Notes under the pieces: model-generated
Told to the model about the DNA's origin: nothing
The model's database searches: none
The model's input: only the letters and a program-made list of their open reading frames with translations
Source of the DNA: Massilia rubra
GTDB taxonomy: Bacteria > Pseudomonadota > Gammaproteobacteria > Burkholderiales > Burkholderiaceae_D
Assembly: GCF_011682065.1 (NCBI RefSeq)
Contig: NZ_VUYU01000004.1
Span: forward strand, 62,001-126,000
Direction of reading: 5' to 3'
DNA length: 64,000 bases
Translations under genes and position numbers: made by a program
In this document: positions 16,497 to 25,224 of the stretch, one piece after another
Layout of the letters: every line of letters starts with the position of its first letter
Numbering within the stretch: the stretch's first letter is position 1

Positions 16497-17915
16497 CTAT
16501 CTGATCCTGCTTGCGAGCCATGTTTTATAGGCATCGACCCTGGTTTCGACCCCGGTGGTGCAATCGGACGATCCGGAAGAGGTGATCGCTACCTGGATGA
16601 TTTTTCCGTTTTCGATCAGGAACGCCGGTCCACCCGAGTCCCCCTTGCAGGTATTCTTGCCCGGTACGCCGAAGCTCACCCGCCGGTTTTCTACGTGGTT
16701 GACATACCATGAACCCTCGCGCTTGATCCCGGAGCCCACCGGCTGGCTGTCGACGACGTCGTAGCCGTAGCCCACGAACGTGAGGCTGGTCTGCTTGTCG
16801 ACCAGGTCCTTCCAGTTCGGATTGCCGTCGTGCAGCGGCAAAGCGGCGATGTTGGCGGGCTGCGCAAGATACACAAGCCCGATGTCGTCCTCCAGGGTTT
16901 TGGCGTTGTACTGGAACCCGGAGGCGCTGTCTTTCGGGAAAGCAAGTTCCGAAACGGCTACCGGGCCGAACGTGGGCTGTTGGAGGTTTGCACCGATCAG
17001 GAAGGTCATTGCGGCGAGTTGCTTTTCGTATCCGTGCAGGCAATGCGCGGCGGTGAGCACGGTACTCTTGCCGATGAGCGTGCCGGTGCAATGAAGCTCC
17101 CCCTTGAGCAGGAGCGCGCCGACACTCTTGTACGAGGTGGTCTGCTTGCCGCCGCCGATGTAGGGTTCCAGTTCCCTTTGAGAGGCCAGCAGTGGCGCCT
17201 TCCTCAGGTTCACGTCCAGCCGCGCGGAATTGCCTGACTGGTCGCTGCAGCATGCCCCGGTGTTGCCGGCGTTGCTCGTGAGCGCGGCGGACAGATAAAA
17301 GATGGCGCCCGGGCGCGCCTGTATCTTGAACGAGCTGGCGTCCGCCGCCGTGGGGGCAAGCGCTTTCCCGGCCTGGTCCGTCATTTTGACGGCCGGCGCG
17401 CTACCGTGCGCGGCGACGCCCACGTCGACGATATAGAAAGCGTCGGCCGCATCGGCTGGGAAGGTGATCGCAATGTCGGCCGTCGATTGGGCCACCGAAT
17501 TGGCGCGCGTGTCGTGGCCGAACACGACGACGCATTTGTCGCTGGCGCACATGCCGCAGGTGCGGTAATGGCCGCCGATCGCGGTGGCGCTGGCCGCCAT
17601 CTGGATGCTCATGCCGTCCTCGCGCTGGCCGAGCAGCACCACATCGGCGGCGCCGGACGCCGTACTGCGCCGTCCATAGACTTCGCACTGGCTTTTTTCC
17701 TTGCCCAGCAGCAGTGCGGCGAGCTTCGCGCTGCCGTGGCTGATTTCCGGCTTGGCGCCGAAGGCGGTCAGGGTGAGTTCATTGCGCTGGCTCAAACTGA
17801 GCGAATAGGGCTCGGCCGCCGCGGCGGGATGGACCAAGCTGAACAGGAACAGCAGGCCGATGCAGCCATGGATGGCGCAGGTGTGCACGGCCTGGAAGCG
17901 GTGAGCGCTGATCAT
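16497..17915 (-). CDS. Secreted trypsin-like serine protease (S1 family)
   Basis: This 472-residue protein starts at the ATG whose first base is 17915, one base after the upstream lipoprotein stop, so the two genes are coupled; a longer in-frame start at 17963 would overlap that gene. Residues 1-34 are a signal peptide ending in a poly-Ala cleavage region. Residues about 40-240 are a Cys-containing region of unknown fold with 'CGMC' and 'ACC' motifs. The C-terminal half is chymotrypsin-like, with H291 ('TAAHC'), D344 ('DDIGLV') and S427 ('GDSGGP'). No Asp stands at the usual trypsin S1 position that I can identify with certainty, so specificity is left open. The lipoprotein partner and the two-component genes nearby suggest a regulated extracellular protease. 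Confidence 0.85.
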   Translation of the reverse strand: MISAHRFQAVHTCAIHGCIGLLFLFSLVHPAAAAEPYSLSLSQRNELTLTAFGAKPEISHGSAKLAALLLGKEKSQCEVYGRRSTASGAADVVLLGQREDGMSIQMAASATAIGGHYRTCGMCASDKCVVVFGHDTRANSVAQSTADIAITFPADAADAFYIVDVGVAAHGSAPAVKMTDQAGKALAPTAADASSFKIQARPGAIFYLSAALTSNAGNTGACCSDQSGNSARLDVNLRKAPLLASQRELEPYIGGGKQTTSYKSVGALLLKGELHCTGTLIGKSTVLTAAHCLHGYEKQLAAMTFLIGANLQQPTFGPVAVSELAFPKDSASGFQYNAKTLEDDIGLVYLAQPANIAALPLHDGNPNWKDLVDKQTSLTFVGYGYDVVDSQPVGSGIKREGSWYVNHVENRRVSFGVPGKNTCKGDSGGPAFLIENGKIIQVAITSSGSSDCTTGVETRVDAYKTWLASRIR

Positions 17916-17916
17916 C

Positions 17917-18819
17917 TCACTTCTCGCTTTCTTTGGCCGCCGCAATCGCTTCCTTGATCGCAATGGCTTGCGTCACAAGCGCTTCGGCAATGTCGAGCCC
18001 CGACCTGGTGCCCGGGTCCTTGTCCGTGGTCACCGATACGCCGCATTCCGAATGCGCGGTGATCTTGCCTTTGACGGGGAAGTTCACCAACTGGAAATAG
18101 CGAGGATCCGAAATCTTGACCGTTTTCGTAAAGTGACCGGCGTCGCCCAGCGACACGCGCACCGTTGCGCTGCGGCAGGCCGCATACACGAAGGCGCTCA
18201 CCTTGCCCGACAGCGGCAGTGCCGAGATCGCTTGAGCATCCCTGGGCAGTGCGCCGAAGTCGATCGTGGCCCCGGGCACCGCCACGCCTGACCTGGCGTC
18301 GCGTTCGATCCGCTCGGCGACCATGATGGGCAGCGGCCTGACGATCATGGGCAAGTTCGACAGCCCGAGCCCTTTTGCATCGAGGCCGGCCGCTTTGACC
18401 AGGATGCCACCGACCTTGGTGATCAGCTCGACCCGGTTGTCGACAACTTCCGTACCCGCTTCCTGCACCATGTCGGTGTTGTCGAACTTCTTCAGGTTCA
18501 GGTTGGTACGTACGCCCCACGCGTCGGCATGCTCGACGCCGAGCTTGAATTCTTCGTACTCGACGGGGATCGATGTCATGGTCAGGCTGGCGGGATCGAG
18601 CTTGCCCGTTTTGCCTTTCTGGCCGCCGTCGATCCTGATATGCGATTGCTGCAGGGCGAACGCATCGAACATCGTCGCGTGCACATCGCCCGGCGAGGCA
18701 ATTTTCCGGTACTGGACGCTGGGCGCGACCGCGCATCCGCCCAGCATGAGCGCGCATGCCGCCACGGCTGTTCGGCGCACGGTGTTCAATTGCAGACGGG
18801 AAATGGGACGTTGGAACAT
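17917..18819 (-). CDS. Lipoprotein of unknown function
   Basis: The protein has 300 residues. Start 18819 is chosen because GGAG lies 6 nt before it; longer in-frame starts (18831, 18876) lack a ribosome site. The N-terminus is basic, then hydrophobic, then a lipobox 'MLGGC' with C29 as the lipidated residue. The mature part is mixed alpha/beta with a likely helical C-terminus rich in Ala/Glu/Lys. It has no Asp at +2 after the Cys, so the outer membrane is the expected location. It is co-transcribed with the secreted protease (1-nt gap) and may act as its chaperone, anchor or inhibitor; that is inference from position. Divergent from the response regulator at 19017. Confidence 0.75.
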   Translation of the reverse strand: MFQRPISRLQLNTVRRTAVAACALMLGGCAVAPSVQYRKIASPGDVHATMFDAFALQQSHIRIDGGQKGKTGKLDPASLTMTSIPVEYEEFKLGVEHADAWGVRTNLNLKKFDNTDMVQEAGTEVVDNRVELITKVGGILVKAAGLDAKGLGLSNLPMIVRPLPIMVAERIERDARSGVAVPGATIDFGALPRDAQAISALPLSGKVSAFVYAACRSATVRVSLGDAGHFTKTVKISDPRYFQLVNFPVKGKITAHSECGVSVTTDKDPGTRSGLDIAEALVTQAIAIKEAIAAAKESEK

Positions 18820-18900
18820 GATCTTCTCCATGATGAGCTTGGCTGATTGAGGCGAATTCTCTTTGGTGCCTAGCAAGCATAGGAGGCGGCGCCCGCGCTT

Positions 18901-18924
18901 TCCATCCGGCTGATGGCCTAGCCG
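18901..18924. promoter_or_regulatory. Operator-like motif between lipoprotein and response regulator
   Basis: The sequence CCATCCGG, then ATGGCCTAGCC after a 3-nt insert (CTG), lies in the roughly 200-nt divergent region 18820-19016. A very similar motif (CCATCCGG directly followed by ATGGCCTATCC) occurs at 27082-27100 in the other divergent region of this block. A shared binding site for the encoded NarL-type regulator is possible. Nothing else was recognised in this gap. Confidence 0.35.
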
Positions 18925-19016
18925 AAGTCGGGAACGGTCGCGATGTGTTGTGCTAACATGGACACAAGGCTAAGCCATCTGGACTTGGCGCGGAAATATC
19001 AGGTCGGGGGAACGCC

Positions 19017-19664
19017 GTGCGTGTTTTGCTTATCGATGATCATCATCTTTTCCGCCAAGGGTTGAAATTCCTGCTCGCCGACCTGGAAGCGGGTATCGCG
19101 TTTGCCGAAGCGGCCACCTTGCCGTGCGCGCTCGCGCATGCCGGGGAGCATGCGCCCGAATTGGTGCTGGTCGACCTGCACATGCCGGGCGAAGATTCGA
19201 TGGGTGTGCTCACCGCCATCCGCGCCGCCTTCGATGCGTCGATGGTCGTGGTGCTGTCGAGCGAGGACGATCCCGACGTTATCCTGCGCGCCATCGAGGC
19301 CGGTGCTTCCGGCTATGTGCCGAAATCGTCAACGCCCCAGATCCTGATCGCGGCCTTGCGCCTGGTCATGGCTGGCGGCATCTATATACCGCCGCCCGCC
19401 TTGCGCGCGTTTGCCGCCCCGGCTGCCCCGCGCCCGCCAAGCTCGCGCGAATGCGAGAGCTTGTCCGGACGGCAGATGGAAGTATTGCTCAAGGCCGTGC
19501 AGGGCAAGGCCAACAAGGTCATTGCCCGCGAAATGCAGCTCTCGGAAGGGACGGTCAAGGCCCATCTGTCGGCGGCGTTCAGGACGCTTGGGGTGCAGAA
19601 CCGGACGGAGGCGGTGTTTGCCGCCGCGCGTATGGGCTTGCAGGCGGACGTGCGCCCGTCTTAG
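19017..19664 (+). CDS. NarL/FixJ-type response regulator
   Basis: This 215-residue protein starts at GTG 19017 after GGGGGA. The receiver domain occupies residues 1-120, with acidic pair D7/D8, phosphoacceptor D53 in 'LVLVDLHMPG' and the conserved Lys in 'YVPKSS'. A LuxR-type helix-turn-helix covers about 150-205 ('LSGRQMEVLLKAVQGKANK', 'LSEGTVKAHLSAAFRTLG'). The likely partner kinase is the hybrid kinase at 25217-26992, in the same block but not adjacent. Its last 86 bp overlap the 3' end of the convergent triple-fusion gene, so the two messages are antisense to each other there. It may bind the motifs at 18901 and 27082 (inference). Confidence 0.9.
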   Translation: MRVLLIDDHHLFRQGLKFLLADLEAGIAFAEAATLPCALAHAGEHAPELVLVDLHMPGEDSMGVLTAIRAAFDASMVVVLSSEDDPDVILRAIEAGASGYVPKSSTPQILIAALRLVMAGGIYIPPPALRAFAAPAAPRPPSSRECESLSGRQMEVLLKAVQGKANKVIAREMQLSEGTVKAHLSAAFRTLGVQNRTEAVFAAARMGLQADVRPS

Positions 19665-22600
19665 GCGGCGCCCGGTCGAACTTCAGGTCGAGTTGCCCGT
19701 CCGGTCCCACGGTTACCAGCGTAAATCCGGCGTCTTCCTTGTACTCGGTGTAGGCCACGCAGTGGATCGGCAAACAACCGCCCGTCGCGTCGTCCACATG
19801 CTCGAAGCAGGAGTAGTCGGGGCTTGCGGCAAATTCGTCCTCGCGCGCGTTGGCGAACGGGTAGGGCGCATACAGCGGCGAGGCATGCACCGAGCGCACC
19901 TGCACCAGGCGCTCCCCGCACCAGAGCGTGAGCCTGGTGTCGCACGACAGGTGTTCGTCGCCTGACAAGAACACCACATGATCGATCTTGTTCATGACGA
20001 TATGCGCCAGCAGCTCCGCCATGGAAGCGGGATAGCCTTCCCAGCCGTCGCAGCGCAGGCGCGCCACCTCGCCCGCCCCCAGCAGGGCACGCCGGCGCAG
20101 TCCCAGCATGGAGGAGGTGACCACGAATCTGGGACCCTCGTGCGCTTCGAGCAGCCACGATTTGAGCGCGTCCATCTGCGCCTTGCCCATGATCCGCGCC
20201 GCTCGCAGGTTGCGCAGCGAGCGCGCCTCGCGTTCGCTGCGCGTGTCGGCCATGAAGAAGCGCTGGCCCGCGTTCTCGAAGGTGTACCACATCGCGTTGT
20301 CCTGCACGTCGTAGGCGCGCTGGTATTTGCGGTAGCCTTCGCAGCCGGCGATTTTCGCGGCGCGCGCCGCGCCGTCGGCGTGCGGAGCCCAGTTGTCGCC
20401 GATCTCATGGTCATCGAGCATCATGTAGGCGGGCCGCTGGCGCATCACCTCGCGCACGTGACGATTCGCGAACAGTTTTTCGTAGGGCCGCTTGTATCGG
20501 TCGTCGAGCGCGGCGGGGTCGAACAGCCCGGCGCTGGCGTCGCTGTAGATCTGGTCGCCCGCCAGGACCAGGAATGCGGGCGCGTCCGCGGCCTCGGCGC
20601 GCAAGCGCGCCGCCAGGCGCGCGTAGGATTGGTAGGCCGGTTCGCTGTCGAGCAGGCCGGCCGGATACTGGCAACTGCCCACGGCGAACGTGATGCGCGG
20701 GCCGCTATCGGTTTGCGGCGGGGCCAGCACGCCCGCCTCGAGCTGGGCGGCAGGCGTGTTCTCAAGCAGGCGCTGCAGCTCCTGGCGCAGCGCGTCGGGC
20801 AGCTCGCTCCATTCCGAGGGTTCCGCCTGGGCCGGACGTGGCCACCTGCGCCGCTTTTGCAGCCGGCTGCGCGGATCGAGCGAACCGGAGAACCTGGACA
20901 TCGCGGCGCCGGGCGGGCCGGCCACGACCAGCGCTTCGTCGTACACGATCAGCACCAGCGTTCCATCCGGGCCGGCCAGGCCGGGGTCGCGCGCAATGCG
21001 CAGCCAGCCGTCATCGTCCGCATGCGGATCCCATGCGCGGCAGGCGGGCACGAAACCGTCGGCATTGACGAAGTGTTCGTCCATGCGCATCACAGGCACG
21101 CACAGCACCGTGGTGGGATTGGGCAGCACCGGGCTGCACATCAGGCTGAACTGGTCGCTCCCCGCAGCCCCGACCGGGTTGCCCTGGCTGGCCGATCCTA
21201 TCCATACCGGCCCGGCAGCCGGCACCAGCAGCAGGGGAAGCCGCGGGCCCGCCTGCGCCGGCGCCTGGCCGACGCTGTCGTCGCCGCCCAGGAAGGCCGC
21301 CACCGGCGCAAACACCTTCACCGCATGCCGGCCGAGCCAGCTGTCCTGGTGGCCGAAGCCGGGGATGGGCAGCGTCCGGACGGTGCAGTGCGCATCGCCC
21401 AGCACCGCCGCCATGCGCGCCAGGGTCGCCACGCTCGACAAGCCGTTGTGGGTCCCGTGGATGCACAGGGTGGGGAAGCTCCAGCGCGCCAGGCGCGCGC
21501 GCGAGACGTACACGTTGCGGCCGGCGCGGTTGGTGATGGTCTTGCGCCGCGCAAAGTGGATCGATTGCGACACCGTCACCAGGTTGAGCGGCCCAAAGAA
21601 GTCGTCCAGGTTGTCGAGGATGTTGCGGTCGACATTGGCCAGTTCGAAATCGCGCCCGTACAGCGCATCCATGCGGTGGCGGGTCCCGGTAAAGCTGGTG
21701 TCGGCGAAAGGCCACCACGGGTTCTCGATGGCCAGTTCGTGGCGCGGGTAGGGCATGGACGAGAGCAGGCGGTCCAGCAGTTCGTCGCCCAGCGTGGGCT
21801 CGCCCTCGACCCGGAAGGTGTAGGCGATGCGCGGCAGGATACTGCTCACGTAGTGCATCAGGTAAGCCCGGAATACATTGGCCTGGGTAAACACCACCAG
21901 CGGCCCCACCTGCGACAGCACCAGGCGCCGGATACGCGAGGGCAGCAATGCGCGTTCACGGTAAAAGCGCTCTCCCGTTTTCAGCTCGGCCAGGACGGCC
22001 ATGCCGGTCATCGCGCCGCCCATGCAGTGGGCCATCAAGTCGACCTGCGCCTGGCCGCTGGCGCGGCACACCAGGTCGATGGCGGCCGGGATGTCGGCCA
22101 GCGCCACCTGTTCGAAGCTCCACGGCAGGCGTGCGAACGGCAGGCCGCTGCTGGTGCGCAAGTCCAGCACCCACACATCGCGCCCCGCGTTCCACAGATA
22201 GCCGGCCAGGTTGGGATTGACCTGCGGGTGCGAAAACGCCGTGCCGCTGGTGCTGTAGCCGTGCACCAGCACCACCGGCGGCTGGACCGTATCGGCGCGC
22301 TCGTAGCGCGTCAGGCGCGCGCACACCCGGGCGCCGTCGGGCAACTGGTCGACCGGCACATCCGCGACCTGTGGCGCGGGCAGGCCGGACACGAGGCCCG
22401 GCATGCGCTGCGGCGTGCGGGCGCGCGGCGCGTCCGGCTTGCGGAAGGTCCACATGTGCACATTGAGCACCACGCGCGCCAGCAGCCCCGCCAGGCCGAT
22501 CAGATCGAGCAGGGCCGAGGGCTGGTCCTGCTGCGTGATGATGCGCAGCAGCGGCGCGTTTTCTTCCACCAGGAAATCGGTATCGAGCGTGAGCCGGGCG

Positions 22601-25224
22601 CTGCCGGTGAGCCCGGGGAACGCGGTCAGCTCCAGTTCGGTCAGCTGGGTCCAGGGGTTGGACAGGCAGGCGTAGGTCAGGCGCTTGTGCCCGGCGATGC
22701 GACCGTGCAGCCGCGGGCCTTGTGCGGCGCCGCCCGAGGCCGCGCCGCCCGAGGCCGGGCCGGCAATGTCGAGCTGGTAGTCGAAGCGGCGCACTTCGCC
22801 TGCGCGCGAGGCGAGCATGGCCAGGCTGCGCAGCCATTGCCCGAGCCCGTTGCGTGGCGGTTCGCCGGCTTGGCGGCGCCGCAGCAGCGCCCGCGTGCGC
22901 CAATCGTTGCGCAGCAGTTGCCAGGTGTCGCGTGCGCCGCGGTTGCGCAGCCAGGCGGCGGCGCCGCGCAGGATGCGGCGCCACGGGCCGCTTGGCTCGC
23001 GCTGCATGAAGTCGAGCTTGCCGGCCAGGGGCGCCACGGCCAGCGCGCCGGGCCGCCTGGCGCCGCCGCCCTCGCGCTGGGTGACCCATTGCTCCCAATC
23101 GTTCAAGTCGAATACCGCCACCTCGCTGTGTGCCGGATCCACCAGCAGCGTGCGGCGCAACCGCACCCCGGCGCCGTCTTGCGGCAGGGAGAGCCTGGCG
23201 ACGTCGCAGCGCGCGTAGCGCAGCGTCAGCTCGAGCATGTATTGGCGGCGACCGCCATCGGGCGCGCGCAGCCAGGCCGGGCCGCTGAGGCGTTCGACCA
23301 CGTCCACCTCGGTCGGCGCCGGGCTGGCCGCCGCGCAAGCGGCGCGCCTGCGCGGACTGGGCGAGAGCGCCGGCGGCGCGCGGTCGCGCCCGGTCCCGGC
23401 TGCTTCATAGTCCCACTCTGTCAGCAGCGCCCGCGTGGCGCGCAAGGCGAGCGCGGCGATGGTCAATGCGGGATTGACGCCGAGCGCGCCCGGCACGATG
23501 GCGCCGTCAAGCACCACCAGGGTGCCCGCCCCGGCGTGGGTCGGCCCCAGGTGGACCTGCCCGATCTGGTTGACCACATAGCCCTGCTCCTCGGGACCGA
23601 TCGCGCACCCGCCCAGCGGATGGGCGGTGGTCAGGGGGCCGCGTTTGGCCACGATCATGTTTTCCATCTCGGCGGGGAGCAGCCGCCATACGGGATTGGG
23701 CAGCACGGTCTCGCGCACCGGCGGGGCCGACTTGCCGCGCGGCTGGGTGGCGACCGGGATGGCCTCGACCTGTTCGGCGAACAGCGCATGCTCGCGCAGG
23801 GCCGGCCAGCGTACCTGGATCGCGCCGTCGCCGCATGCCTGGCCATCCTGGTCGGTCAGTTCCAGTTCGCCGTCGGCGCCGTCGTCGCCCATGACGGCCA
23901 GGATGGTGCTGTGCGCAATGGCCTGCGCATTGACGGCGCAGGGATCGACGCCGTCCGCCGCGTGCACCGACCAGTCGATGCGCCCGAGGTGGTGCAGGGC
24001 GGCGGCGGTGGTACTCATTTCTTCGAAGACGCGGCGTAGCGCGGCCGGCACGGCCAGTTCCTCGAAGCACAGGCGCGCACCCTGCGCGCCGGTGGTCTCG
24101 ATGCGGGCGGTGATGGTGGGGCCGATCCGGCGCTGGTCCGGCGCGATGCGGCCGTCGGCCACGGCGTTGGCCGGCGCCGGGTAATCGTAGGCAACGGCGA
24201 TCATGTCGCCGTTGCTGGAAAAACCCTGGCCCAGGCGCGGCGGCAAGGGCAGCTCGCCGCTGCGCGAGCGCAACAGGATTTCGGTCGAGCCGAAGGTGCC
24301 GGCCGCCAGGATGACTTTGCGGGCGCGCACCTTGAATGCCGAAGGATGGCGTCGCCGCAGCGTGGCGTCGGTGTAGACCACGTGCAGGCACCAGGCGCCA
24401 TCGACCGCTTCGATGTTGAGCACCGTGGCGCCGGTGTAGATGCTGGCGCCGTTGGCCCTGGCCCTGACCAGCAGGTTGGTGTCGAGCGAGAGCTTGGCGT
24501 TGTGGTTGCAGCCCGTGGCGCAGTCGCCGCACTGGATGCACGCGTCCATGTGCACCCCTGCCGAGTTCGCGCCGCTGGCCATGGCCACCGAAATCGGCAC
24601 CGCTTCGAAGCGGCTGTCCTTGCCCATCCGTTCGTGCAGGGCCTTGAGCGCCTCGAACTTGAGCGGCCCGCTGGCGCCGCCCGCATAGTCCGCATGGCGC
24701 AAGATGGTATTGCCGGCCGGGGTGTCGAGCAGGGCGCGCGCCTCGGCGAAGCATTCGGCAAGGCCCGGCAGGGCGATGCCGAGCGCCTCCAGCGTGCGCT
24801 CGTCCGGTTCCAGCATGACGCCGGCGTTGATCAGCGAGCCGCCGCCCAAGCCGTTGGCGACGAGCGCATTGAGGTCGGGGCCGAGGCGCATGTCGAACAG
24901 GCCTTCCGGCTTGCCTTGCGGCCCGGGCGTGGCGGGCGTGGACCAGCGCAGGTGGCCCGGGATGTCGGCGGCGCCGGCCGGGAACGCGCCGGGAAGGTAT
25001 TCGCGCCCGCGTTCAAGCACGCACACCGTCACCGGCTGGCCGTCGGCACGCCGGGTTCCGGCCAGCGTGGCGGCGGCGACCGACCCGCCGTAGCCGCTGC
25101 CGACGACGAGCACGTCGAAAACCGGCGCGGGTGCACTTCCCGAGGGCGGGTGCAGGGAGGCGAACAGCTCTTCCACGCCGCGCGAGAGCCATTGCGTGCC
25201 TTGTTCATTGCCGGTCTCAGTCAT
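19579..25224 (-). CDS. Triple fusion: GMC oxidoreductase, alpha/beta hydrolase, PhoD-like phosphatase
   Basis: The protein has 1881 residues. Start 25224 has AGGA 7 nt upstream; earlier in-frame codons lie within the kinase gene. Part 1 (about 35-650) is a GMC/cholesterol-oxidase-like flavoenzyme: 'VVGSGYGG' for FAD, a Cys cluster 'CIQCGDCATGC', and C-terminal 'HPLGGC' and 'GALGVNPALTIAAL'. A linker of about 330 residues follows. Part 2 (about 980-1330) is an alpha/beta hydrolase with 'LVHGYSTSG' and a nucleophile elbow 'AHCMGG' (C1067), so Cys replaces the usual Ser. Part 3 (about 1530-1850) is PhoD-like, with 'FAVGSC', 'LAGDQIYSD', 'DDHEIGDNW' and 'SGDEHLS' metal-binding motifs. No signal peptide is visible. 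The combination suggests oxidation plus ester/phosphoester cleavage on a lipid or sterol-like substrate. The start overlaps the kinase stop by 8 nt. Confidence 0.85.
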   Translation of the reverse strand: MTETGNEQGTQWLSRGVEELFASLHPPSGSAPAPVFDVLVVGSGYGGSVAAATLAGTRRADGQPVTVCVLERGREYLPGAFPAGAADIPGHLRWSTPATPGPQGKPEGLFDMRLGPDLNALVANGLGGGSLINAGVMLEPDERTLEALGIALPGLAECFAEARALLDTPAGNTILRHADYAGGASGPLKFEALKALHERMGKDSRFEAVPISVAMASGANSAGVHMDACIQCGDCATGCNHNAKLSLDTNLLVRARANGASIYTGATVLNIEAVDGAWCLHVVYTDATLRRRHPSAFKVRARKVILAAGTFGSTEILLRSRSGELPLPPRLGQGFSSNGDMIAVAYDYPAPANAVADGRIAPDQRRIGPTITARIETTGAQGARLCFEELAVPAALRRVFEEMSTTAAALHHLGRIDWSVHAADGVDPCAVNAQAIAHSTILAVMGDDGADGELELTDQDGQACGDGAIQVRWPALREHALFAEQVEAIPVATQPRGKSAPPVRETVLPNPVWRLLPAEMENMIVAKRGPLTTAHPLGGCAIGPEEQGYVVNQIGQVHLGPTHAGAGTLVVLDGAIVPGALGVNPALTIAALALRATRALLTEWDYEAAGTGRDRAPPALSPSPRRRAACAAASPAPTEVDVVERLSGPAWLRAPDGGRRQYMLELTLRYARCDVARLSLPQDGAGVRLRRTLLVDPAHSEVAVFDLNDWEQWVTQREGGGARRPGALAVAPLAGKLDFMQREPSGPWRRILRGAAAWLRNRGARDTWQLLRNDWRTRALLRRRQAGEPPRNGLGQWLRSLAMLASRAGEVRRFDYQLDIAGPASGGAASGGAAQGPRLHGRIAGHKRLTYACLSNPWTQLTELELTAFPGLTGSARLTLDTDFLVEENAPLLRIITQQDQPSALLDLIGLAGLLARVVLNVHMWTFRKPDAPRARTPQRMPGLVSGLPAPQVADVPVDQLPDGARVCARLTRYERADTVQPPVVLVHGYSTSGTAFSHPQVNPNLAGYLWNAGRDVWVLDLRTSSGLPFARLPWSFEQVALADIPAAIDLVCRASGQAQVDLMAHCMGGAMTGMAVLAELKTGERFYRERALLPSRIRRLVLSQVGPLVVFTQANVFRAYLMHYVSSILPRIAYTFRVEGEPTLGDELLDRLLSSMPYPRHELAIENPWWPFADTSFTGTRHRMDALYGRDFELANVDRNILDNLDDFFGPLNLVTVSQSIHFARRKTITNRAGRNVYVSRARLARWSFPTLCIHGTHNGLSSVATLARMAAVLGDAHCTVRTLPIPGFGHQDSWLGRHAVKVFAPVAAFLGGDDSVGQAPAQAGPRLPLLLVPAAGPVWIGSASQGNPVGAAGSDQFSLMCSPVLPNPTTVLCVPVMRMDEHFVNADGFVPACRAWDPHADDDGWLRIARDPGLAGPDGTLVLIVYDEALVVAGPPGAAMSRFSGSLDPRSRLQKRRRWPRPAQAEPSEWSELPDALRQELQRLLENTPAAQLEAGVLAPPQTDSGPRITFAVGSCQYPAGLLDSEPAYQSYARLAARLRAEAADAPAFLVLAGDQIYSDASAGLFDPAALDDRYKRPYEKLFANRHVREVMRQRPAYMMLDDHEIGDNWAPHADGAARAAKIAGCEGYRKYQRAYDVQDNAMWYTFENAGQRFFMADTRSEREARSLRNLRAARIMGKAQMDALKSWLLEAHEGPRFVVTSSMLGLRRRALLGAGEVARLRCDGWEGYPASMAELLAHIVMNKIDHVVFLSGDEHLSCDTRLTLWCGERLVQVRSVHASPLYAPYPFANAREDEFAASPDYSCFEHVDDATGGCLPIHCVAYTEYKEDAGFTLVTVGPDGQLDLKFDRAPPKTGARPPASPYARRQTPPPSGSAPQAS

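Noticed and set aside
19978-24039. Very long + strand frame opposite the triple-fusion gene
   Set aside because: High GC leaves few stops on the opposite strand; the translation is His/Arg/Gln/Ala-rich without domains, while the - strand carries clear enzyme motifs.
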